From Annulohypoxylon bovei var. microspora (Eukaryota > Ascomycota > Sordariomycetes > Xylariales > Hypoxylaceae), in assembly GCA_022836615.1 (NCBI GenBank), contig MU405231.1:62001-126000 (forward strand): a stretch of 64,000 bases of DNA, written 5' to 3'. Made by a program: the position numbers and the translations under genes. Of this stretch, positions 55,308-64,000 are shown one piece after another. Under the pieces are notes generated by a model. The model was not told the origin of the DNA and did no database searches. It saw only the letters and a list, made by a program, of their open reading frames with translations. Positions within the stretch are counted from its first letter, which is position 1; each line of letters begins with the position of its first letter.

Positions 55308-58300
55308 CTAGACTCTCTGATAAAACAACAGGTAGGCAACCTTGTTGTCCTTGATGTTGTCCTTTGTTTGCTTTCCTTTCGGTTGAGTAGTAGTGTTCGA
55401 TGCTCCGTTAACAACGGAGCTCCATTTCTTAGTCCCGTTAGCCGGAGCGCTAACCTTGTTCCAACCCTCGTCATCACCCGCCTCGTTGTCACCGATTCCT
55501 TCGAACCTGTTCCCAGAACCGCCGACGGCACCATCCTTCTTGTCCGCTCGAGTCGATGCCTTGAAGCCATCGTCCTCGACGCCACCTTCGGCTACATCCT
55601 CGCTTCTGACACGTCGGATCACAGTGTCATCTAAGCGAATCCATTCACGGCTATCTTGGCGCCTAAGGTCTACAGTATAGTGCCCACCGCTTGCGTTCTT
55701 GCCGTGATGGTAGACGACAGCGGTTAACCTGTACCTAGGGAAGCCTGCGCCTTCTGCGACGAAGGCGTTTCGTTTCTGCCGTGAGAAGATATCTTTGGGA
55801 AGTTCAAGTTCAAGTGGGTATCCAACCTTCTTCCAGATCTTGATAGTTCCAGTACCCTCGGTATCAAATTGGAAACGCTTCAAGTGGAGAATGAGGACCG
55901 GTGGTAGAGATTCGATGAAAACTTGTTTGATGGCCACCGCATCCTTTCCCCTTAATGATCCAAAGTCGCCATGTAGAGTTTCGGGCGTAGTAAGACCCTT
56001 CAACGCATCAACAATGTTGTGGACCTGAGGAGAACCGATATCTAGTTGAAGTGGCTGGAAAGGTTCGAGAGTCACGGAATCTTTCAGACCTGATACCCTT
56101 AATTCAGACCTTAACTGTCCGCCAAATACCTTGCTGATAGGAGACGATGCGACAGGGTGTCCAGATGATCGAGTAATAGCAGCACGTTGACGCCGCCCTA
56201 CTTCTAACCAGTCGCTAGTATCCGGCGTACTCGTGGGCGAGGTTGCTGAAGGAGAGCCGGTGGTAGAATTTCCAGCTGAGTCAGGTAGGTGGCGCATTAC
56301 TTGAGCGCATTCGTCGTGTAGCGCCTCTAGGAGAAAGCCGAGGAATTCCTCGGCGTCCTGTTGGTGTCCACGCTAAATATATATATTAGATTAATTTAAT
56401 ACGAGGTATAGATATGCTTACCCTCATGCTAGCAAATCTAGGGAGCTTCCTTATAGCGTCATAGACGAACTCGGGGGTGAAAGGCTCGCCATATTGTTCG
56501 AGTTCCTCGCTCTTCAATCTCCGCCGAAGCTGCTCAACCGATACCGCAGAATCAATCACTTTGTATTCCCGCATGAACATAATCCTATAAGAGACTTGTT
56601 AGAACCAAAGCGAATTATATGAGCAACTAATTCCGAAAGTACTCACATGGCATCAATTAAGGGCGTCTCGCTTTTGAAGCTATGCGCCGCTTTCTTACCA
56701 ACCTGGTCCAGGAAGTCATAAAATGGATTACAGAAAATGAGAACTTGCAAAACCTGCCGATATTATTAGTTTACTTTTCCCATCAATCAAGTAGTTACAA
56801 CTTACGGAATTCATATAACACATGTTTCCGGTGTTGATTAAACCCCTAGGTTCTAGAAAGGCAATTTTCCGATTGCCACTAACGTCGTAGGCCCGTAGAG
56901 CCTCAGCCAGAGAGCTTGCGTTTGACTTTACAAAATTGCCCACACCTACACTTCCATTCTCCTGAACTGCACCATCGGGAATGGCGCCAGCAGTTGTAGC
57001 GGTAGTTCCCGCAGACCCCACACCAAGAGTGCCAGTCGAAGAGGAGCTAGGTGCCGGACGAGTAAATAACCCAGTCCAAAGTTTCGGAGCGGCCTTCACC
57101 GGAACGGGAGTTGACTCCGATTTGACTTCAGCTTGAGAGACTTCAGGTGAGCTCTCTGTCGCAAACACTTGGGTTGTCGCTTGCGGCGTGGACTGTTTCC
57201 CTTCTGATGTCTTAATTTCGTCACTAGATATACTTGTTTCCTTGGGACTTGCTTTGGGGATTACGGGAACGACGGGAACAGCTGGTACTGCTGCTCGAGA
57301 GGCGGGTTTGGTAGTTTTGGTAGGGGTGATAGATGCAGCAGTCGAGGATTGAATTGCATGAACTGACTGGGGAGTAGAGGGTGAAGTTGACTGCGAGATT
57401 TCCGACGGTACATCTTGTGTCGATAAGTCGGTGTTGGTACCATTTAGATCGGCAGCAGCGGACTTGAGCGTAGGAGTTTCAGGCAATGAACTATCACCTC
57501 CCGAGGCCTCCTCACGCGACTCAACTCCAGACTCGGGTCCCTTCCCTTGATTTGAGGGCAACTCGACCGATTCAGCATTAGGAATCTGCATCCGCCTTCT
57601 TCTCCTGGATCGTGTGGACTTGGCTGGGAAGGGTACATCAGGTCGCGACAACCATGGTAGCTAGAACGAGTACGTTAGCTGAAGTGAAACGAGGCTATGT
57701 TAATAATTAATGACATACTGGAGCCCTAAATGGTGATTGGGTCGACCGTAACTCAACATCTGGGGTAGCGGAGGCGGTTTCCTGATTTTGTGGTGTGGGA
57801 GGTGTCAATGGGGCTGGAAGAATTTGTGACGAGTGTGTAGATGAAGGCGTCTCGGGTACAGAAACAGGCGGGAGTGGCGCCGCCACAACATATGGAGGAG
57901 GGGTCGAAAGCGCAGGAGAAGGCTGTTGATGTTGCTGTTGTTGTGGAGGCGGCCGAGAGTAAGGCTGGGGCGGCGGTTGCATATTAGACGACACGATAGG
58001 AGGATATTGCTGATGTATCGCGGGAGGAGACCGTTGGGAGAATGAGTTGTACTGCATGTATGGGGCGTTGGCTACGGCGCCGTTCTGATAGTGGTGCGGA
58101 GCCTGATAATAGCTCTGGGGATAGGAGGCGATATAGCTGTTGTGATACATCGGGTTGACATGTTGCTGGTGGTGGTAATATTGGTGTTGAATTTGATGAT
58201 GGGTTGGATAGGGCGGTGGTCGCCGTCGACCACCAGTTGGTCCCGGACCTGATCCCATATCAACTTGTCCTCTCACCACACCTCCGCCGCCAACGCCTCC

Positions 58301-58336
58301 TCCAGGCTGCCCAGCCGGCAGATGATTACCATTCAT
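55308..58336 (-). CDS. Ubiquitin carboxyl-terminal hydrolase, Ubp3/USP10 type
   Basis: Five exons, 58336-57719, 57660-56806, 56753-56647, 56584-56422 and 56372-55308, give 935 residues. Ubp3 with its partner Bre5 removes ubiquitin from proteins in vesicle transport, ribosome turnover and stress responses. Residues 1-200 are Gly/Pro/Gln/Tyr-rich (HHQIQHQYYHHQQHVNPMYH). 200-440 are Ser/Thr-rich linkers. The USP domain starts with the Cys box RGLINTGNMCYMNSVLQVL (catalytic Cys, split by intron 2 just after MNS). It continues with GHQQDAEEFLGFLLEALHDE, PVLILHLKRFQFDTEG and the His box GKNASGGHYTVDLRR (catalytic His), and ends VAYLLFYQRV. The zinc-finger Cys pairs of some USPs are not obvious. The exon order and intron phases agree with the domain running unbroken, so the enzyme looks intact. 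Confidence 0.92.
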
Positions 58337-59470
58337 CTTGCCGGCTTGGGGTTGATGAAGCAGTGGCTATCCACCGCTTCTGCGACCTTTGTCGCCACAA
58401 TATAAACCGGAATTATTTGTCGGGGCGCAGGTGCGGGACCAACAGGCTGAAATCGCGGTTTGTCGATGGTTGCGCGTTGGAATATCTGTTATGCGTCACG
58501 GTTTGTTATTAGCTCCGATCCACTTCCGCAACTGAGAGAGGCAACGGAAATGAGTGGCGCTGCCTCATAGAAGGCTTAGAGGAGAATAATGACCAAGAAC
58601 TTGAAGGGAGCGTGATGAATAAAATGTAGTTATTAAACGCAAATGTTGAGCCAGTTAAGAACGGCAATATCCGAACGGCTCGCGTGTTGTGTATTGAAGT
58701 TGGTCGGGATGAGATCAATCGGGAGCTAATAATTTGTTTTCTGACTTTTTCTAAAGTTTTCGGACCCTCTGAGATTACCTCGAGCCAATCCGAAACCGCG
58801 GCTGATCAGGGTAGCTACCCAGCCACATACACTAGCCACAGTTGCAATGACTTGGAAAGTACGTACCTAGTATGACCTGACGACGTCCCTACGTCGACGC
58901 TATATACCACAAGTTGAGTCCCTTGAAGACGTTCGATCAAATGCTGTCAATTTCTGTGACTAGGTAATCATCGAACTCGTATTTTGTCAGGAAGAAATGA
59001 AAAGATTCTCTCCGGGAATGAGATACCTTATGTATTAGGCTTGTAGGTTTGGTTTCTCAGGCGCCTTCCTAGAATAAGCTCAGCAAAGTTCTGGGAACTT
59101 GCCGCATTGGCGTTAAAATATAACTCCACGTATCTCCGATTATCCATAAGGTTTTCCCGCGATACGTACTAGAAACGTCAATGCGAACCTCCATGCCACA
59201 TTTGATAAAATCTATAAGCCTAGGTACCTAAGGTATGTATCAAACATCTTTCATATAGAACTCTAGGAATTCCAATCACTCTTTGCTCCTCTGTTCACAC
59301 TACCGCCCTCACGCTATTGTACTATGTATTAATTTATGTAGTCGTAAGTATATATTTGCTAAGATGAGCTACTCTATGAAAACCATGCCTCCCAGTCGCA
59401 TGCCATTCAACACAAATGCACAATAGGGTTGCCCCTGAGATATCTTTGGATTCTATCAATGAATTGAAAC
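58337..59470. other. Intergenic Sae2/CtIP 3' end and Ubp3 promoter
   Basis: Promoter and leader of Ubp3 (-) and the 3' end of the Sae2-like transcript. No gene seen. CCTAGGTACCTAAGGTATG occurs at 59219-59237. Confidence 0.4.
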
Positions 59471-61953
59471 TTATTCATCTCTGAACAACCATTTCCCACC
59501 AGGTCGCATGGCCTCTCGATACCTTTCGTCGACAATCTGGCGTGCCACCTTAGCCGCTTCTTCCTTATCCCGCTGTTCTTCCTGGGTGTTGGGAAAATCC
59601 GTCCGCCAAAAGCCTACTGGAGATGCCGCGCGGTGGAATCTGTGGCGATGTTTGCCATGCTCGTTGGCAAGCTCTTGTGTCTTGGCCTCAAGCCATAACT
59701 CTTCCTTCTCTGGTCTGGTCATCGACGATAACTTCCATGCATCATCACCCAAGTGCTTCTCTAACAACGCTTGGAAGTCTGATGTACTAGTCTGGTCACG
59801 CTGAACGCGCGCTTGTAGTCGAAATGCCTGACCACAGCAGCCTTCCTGGACACATCCGGCCAGGTTGGCTCGTTCATCTTTGTTTCGAACAACATCAGTG
59901 AAAGCAAAATTATATCCTTCATTGGTATTGGGGTTAACTTTGAAGTCATTGATGGCTAGCTGGGACTTAGGACGGTCTCTCAAAGGCGTATCGTCACTGG
60001 CCACACTGTTCACTGCTCTTTCGTCAGAACGTCGGCTCGTGCTTCGCTCCGTACTGATATTGGTAGAAGTTCGTCTACTGTTTGGTGCCTCTGGAGTAAC
60101 GGGTGGCCCAATCGTCTTCTTGACTCTTTTCTCAAACGGGGTCACACTACTCTTCCCAAAAGGCAATTCACGTCTCTGTGGGACTTGAGACCCTAAAAAT
60201 GCCGATGTATGTGCCTGGTTAGATTGTGCGCCTCTAGTGGGGGTGATATTCTCATGTCGTGGGGTAGGATAATCGAGGAGATCTCGAAGTCGGCCGGTCT
60301 TGGGTATCTTCTTTGTAGTAATCCTCGGGGTTTCATATTCGTCACCATCTTCTACGAGGCTAGCAATTCCGTTGCATAGAGATGATGGCTCATTCCGCTT
60401 CGTCAAAGTATTGACTTCTAGTTTTTGTCGAGGTGCAGTACTGCGGTCGAATAATTGCAACGCAGAAGAGTAGCTTTTCTGCAGCTCTAATGGATGTGAT
60501 GCTACATTCTTTTTGGCATGTGTGCTCTTGGGATTCTCATCGAACCGTGGCGGGATAGAAGAACGACCCTGTCTCAATGCGTTTTGCATTAGGTTTTCTC
60601 TTCTATTGATGTGAGTGGTATCAGCATGAGACCAGGGAATCCCAATACTGTTCAAACCAGACATATCTTCAAGTTCGACGTTAGTTCTGTTGCGCTTCCT
60701 GGGTGTGTCTACTCTGCCTCCTTCAGCATCGAAGTCAATGCTTTCATGTGGCACAAATTCGTGATGCTCATTTATAATTCGTGGATCAGAGCCATCTTCT
60801 TCTACCTTCACCTTAACCAAAGCTCGGGGTTCCTCCATTTGTTCATCGCCGTGCTTCCTTTTGCGTAAACAACGTTCTGATACTACAACCGGGGTATCCG
60901 ATGATGGTTCGTGCTTGACGAGCACTCCTTCCGAATTCGCATCCCGGTCATGTGAGAGGGGTGGTAATGAAGCTTCTCCATTTTGAGTGCTCATATATCT
61001 TCCTGAGCGAGGCGTAACGGCTCTTCTCTGGCCCATCCGTGGCACATCCACTATTTTCGCCAGCTTCGGGGAGGCAGACGCAGTACTTCTAAGAGACTCG
61101 TAACCGATGCCGCCATCATCAGTAGGTGGCCATATCAATGGGGGTTCCCTCGGTATGAGATCAGATCTTGCCAACCCAGGCTCTTTGGAGGCATTAGATT
61201 GGACCAATTCAGAAGCAATCGTTTGCTGCCTACGTTCAGGTTGAACGGAACCATCAGAAGAAAAGCTAGCATTAAACGGAACGGTCGTTTCTGATGCGGT
61301 AGCGTCCAATTTAGCTTCTAACTTCTTGATCGTTCGGCTACGCTTCTGACACAGTTCATTTAACTGATTTGCATGACCCATCCATCGGTTATAGGCTTTT
61401 GTCATATCTCGAAGCCGCCGGTTTAATTTTGTATGAGCATCCTCAAGCTCCGAATACTTCTCACGCAATTTTATATGGTTTCCTCCAAGCTTTAGGTGTT
61501 CTTCTTTGAGCTCTGAAAACTTCAAATTGTCGATATTTTTTCCGGGTTCGAGGGATCGTTTTGGATTTGACACTTGATTTACAGACTTAGGGGCGAGAGG
61601 ATGTCGAGAATTCCTAGTACCATCGTGATGTATAGTTTGATCTATAGATGATGTCTCTGCGCGATTGACATCCTTGAGTTTCTGGATTTCTCTTTGAAGA
61701 AATTGATTTTCTTCTCTTAACTGATCTACGTCAGAGACCCTACTCCTCAAACTTTCGAGCTCAGTAGAAAGTCGTGTATTCTTCGATATATGTGATCCAA
61801 GTTCTGTCCATGCAAGTAAGTATTCTTTGCCCAAAAATGTATATGAATCGGTTTACACCCACCCACATCAAGCTCATTGTCAATTCGATCACAGACTCCA
61901 GCAAGGGCGTCGAATAGGGCGGGTCTACCCACTTCCTTGAACCAGTTTTCCAT
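59471..61953 (-). CDS. Sae2/CtIP-like DNA-end resection protein
   Basis: Two exons, 61953-61863 and 61803-59471, give 807 residues. Sae2/CtIP/Ctp1 activates the Mre11-Rad50 nuclease to clip protein-blocked DNA ends and start resection in homologous recombination. Exon 1 codes MENWFKEVGRPALFDALAGV and joins phase 1 across a 59-nt intron to ELGSHISKNTRLSTELESLR. Together these form an N-terminal coiled coil (about 20-190, with LREENQFLQREIQKLKD), the tetramerisation part in the family. The middle 450 residues are disordered and rich in S/T-P sites, as expected for cyclin-kinase control. The conserved C-terminal domain, about 665-790, has the Cys pair CVQEGC at 681-686, DFQALLEKHLGDDAW, and HRFHRAASPVGFWRTDFPN, the hallmark of CtIP/Sae2 C-termini. 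A 38-nt intron ending at the earlier AAAG is too short; the CAG at 61805-61804 is preferred. Confidence 0.88.
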
Positions 61954-64000
61954 TTTAGAGCCGGTATAGAAACACCCAGTGGTCCGTATACCCTATCTAG
62001 GTATTTCAATCCATGCCTATCATTTGGCAATTCATAATGTTGTTATCGAGCTTTAATTGAGTAAACTTTAAAAAGGTAAAAGTCCACGACGCGAGCAGCG
62101 CGAGTTGGAGACGCGCCGCGAAGCGCCTACCCCACTGCCACTAAGTGGTTTGGTCCGTGCGCAATTAAGCTCTTTATTACCCCACTACAGGACCCTAGCC
62201 CCTAGAAATAAGCAGACGAACTTGCATTTTAAAGTTCCGTCAATAACCTTGAACACACAGACATAAAAGACAATCCCAACTATCTGGAACCTCTCCATAA
62301 TTAAAACTCACAGAATTCTCAAAGGTTAAGAATATTGAGAAGGGTCATAAACTTCTCATTCATTAGCCTCTTGATCACCCATTCTCATTGTAAACTCGTA
62401 ACTAGATACTTCATTGTCGCTTGTAAATGATGCATTTCTAATTATGGATAGGTAGGTGAAATATCGAAATAGGGCTGCATATTTGTTCCCCATCCTGCAA
62501 GACGCACGCACAATACATCTAACTAGTCCACCTTTTGTCTCCATATCTATTTTCAGTATAAAAATAGACCTCGACTCGGCGTCACGAAGAACCTAGTTAT
62601 CAAGCATTATAGTTGAGTTTATAAGACTCGAGAGTTCGGTTCGATGTTTTCCTATATTAGCACTCGGAGAGATGAGTTCCGGAACGGTAGAATATCAAGT
62701 TTATCATCTTATTACAGTCGTAATGAATTTGTATTGCCCGAGCAATAGAGATCGTGACAAATAAATATCTACTATGGGGAGATCTATGGAGGTTACAATA
62801 TAAATGGATCCGGCCAACTTTCATCGTGAGGTATGTAACTACAGCAATTTGGAACGGAGAATAAAATCATGAGTTATCTACTTGAAGTACCGCCATGCTA
62901 CCATGTAGGATATCTAATCGAGTTATAAATCACACAAAACAGATTAGCAATCTTGATTAGAAGTAATCGCTTATCTCGTCTTATACAACCGTATCATGGA
63001 AATCTAGTAGATTCATAATATATGCGGTAGTGGGTAATATGATAAAATCTAATTTACTGCAACATTGAGATATTTATGGCTTTCTAGTGTAACTACAGCA
63101 AACTAGAGAATATCCATCTTCTCGATACTATTAACACTATCTCGGTCAATGCTAGGCTATGTTGTGTCATATGCTAATTCTAGACATCATGGTGTTAGGG
63201 CAAAACGTGGGACTTACTGCTAGGCTATACAGCTATAGTGGTATATATCGTGACATATGGTTAGCTAACCTAAAGAGGTTCCCATTAATAGTCACGAACT
63301 AACAAAGTATGAAAAATATTCATAGGTACATATGCAGACTTAATGATATCTATATCCCGCACATAAAACAAAAGACATAATTTCTTAGGCTGGTAGTTTG
63401 TTGTTTGTATCATATCCGAGGTAACACCTGAGGTTAATTTGTTATTCATAGGTACTCGAATCATAATTCTACCTAGGTATTATACGTTCATTGTAAAGTG
63501 ACCTTTGTGTACTTTGCCTAGACCTCTAGCTTCTACTTTTCCCTGCCATGCAAGATATTATCGTATATTTAGGCAATAACTACCATTATACTGCAATGTC
63601 TTTTTCTAAGCAACATAGTTGTGCTTAAGAATCAGTCAAGCACTATTGTCAACACACCATGTTAGATAGAACAGATAACATACCTACTAAGCCAAGCTTA
63701 ATATTTAGAACGGGGGCGTTATGATTAGAAACCAAATGCCAGCGAAGACTAGCCTATTCATCTATTCACGCCCGCACGTTAATATCTAGGTCTTAGGTAC
63801 GTTCGTGGGGTTTTTTGATAATTTTAAGAAGCCAACTACGGACACAGTATTATAAATGAAACTACTTGTTCGTTTAAGGGAGACTGACGGTTTGCATGGA
63901 ATATTATATTAAAGTACACCTTGCGAGCGAGTTAAGTTGGCAGGTAAATTATACCCGCAGGGATGTCGAGAGCCGTAGTTCTTTTTTTATCTTTTTTTAA
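61954..64000. other. Gene-poor end of the window
   Basis: No supportable gene over 2 kb. 62085-62170 is a GC-rich island (GACGCGAGCAGCGCGAG, then GACGCGCCGCGAAGCGCC) in otherwise AT-rich DNA, followed by a small CCACTAAGTGG palindrome; it looks like a fragment of a repeat. From 62200 to the end the sequence is AT-rich with many TATA and CTAG words and no coding signal. The window ends in a T-rich run. Confidence 0.4.

Noticed and set aside
1..64000. CRISPR arrays, operons, rRNA genes and a secondary-metabolite cluster
   Set aside because: The window is eukaryotic; no regularly spaced repeats, rRNA or polyketide/peptide synthase genes were seen. The single O-methyltransferase is not evidence of a cluster.

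Overview
This window is nuclear DNA of a filamentous ascomycete. Genes carry one to five short introns (mostly about 50-110 nt) with GTAAGT/GTATGT-type donors and TAG/CAG acceptors. The recognisable proteins are fungal orthologues: eIF3f, Utp25, bL17m, Mic12, Orm, an Air1/2-type zinc-knuckle protein, Ubp3 and Sae2/CtIP. Intergenic DNA is rich in TAGG/CCTA (ACCTACCTAGG-like) words. My guess of Sordariomycetes (possibly Xylariales) rests on general impression, not a search. I support 23 protein genes; exon joins were worked out by hand from reading frame, splice sites and family similarity.

Layout. 1.5-10.7 kb is a housekeeping block: an R3H-SUZ RNA-binding protein (+), eIF3f (-), the ribosome-biogenesis factor Utp25 (+), mitoribosomal bL17m (-) and the MICOS subunit Mic12 (+). 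eIF3f/Utp25 and bL17m/Mic12 are divergent pairs. 11.9-18.2 kb holds a histidine-rich unknown protein (+) and a 1279-residue unknown protein (-) with a histone-H2A-like helix and a four-times repeated F-[IL]-x-x-PP motif. 18.2-28.2 kb is gene-poor. It contains two non-autonomous DNA transposons that I could delimit exactly, with target-site duplications and inverted ends (21660-22347 and 27122-27971), and two related small serine-rich proteins (25.0 and 26.4 kb). 28.3-33.7 kb is a membrane-transport and metabolic group: an HPP-family membrane protein, an ACS-type MFS transporter and an ABM-domain protein.

33.7-39.2 kb is almost empty, with one doubtful proline-rich gene. 39.2-43.9 kb has the Air-like protein (-) and Orm (+), divergent. 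44.8-54.6 kb is an accessory stretch: a GPI-anchored-like secreted protein, a class I O-methyltransferase, a Ser/Thr-rich membrane protein, and three consecutive unknown genes (50.6, 51.8 and 53.2 kb) that look like diverged paralogues; the middle one has an in-frame TAG. 55.3-62.0 kb carries Ubp3 and Sae2/CtIP, both on the minus strand. 62-64 kb has no gene.

The conserved genes cover translation (eIF3f, R3H-SUZ), ribosome production (Utp25), mitochondrial function (bL17m, Mic12), RNA surveillance (Air), sphingolipid control (Orm), deubiquitination (Ubp3) and DNA-end resection (Sae2). Apart from shared divergent promoters they do not form one pathway. The most novel material is the SPYK-GG-T-MG small-protein pair, the three-gene unknown family, the repeat-motif/histone-like protein and the two inverted-repeat elements.
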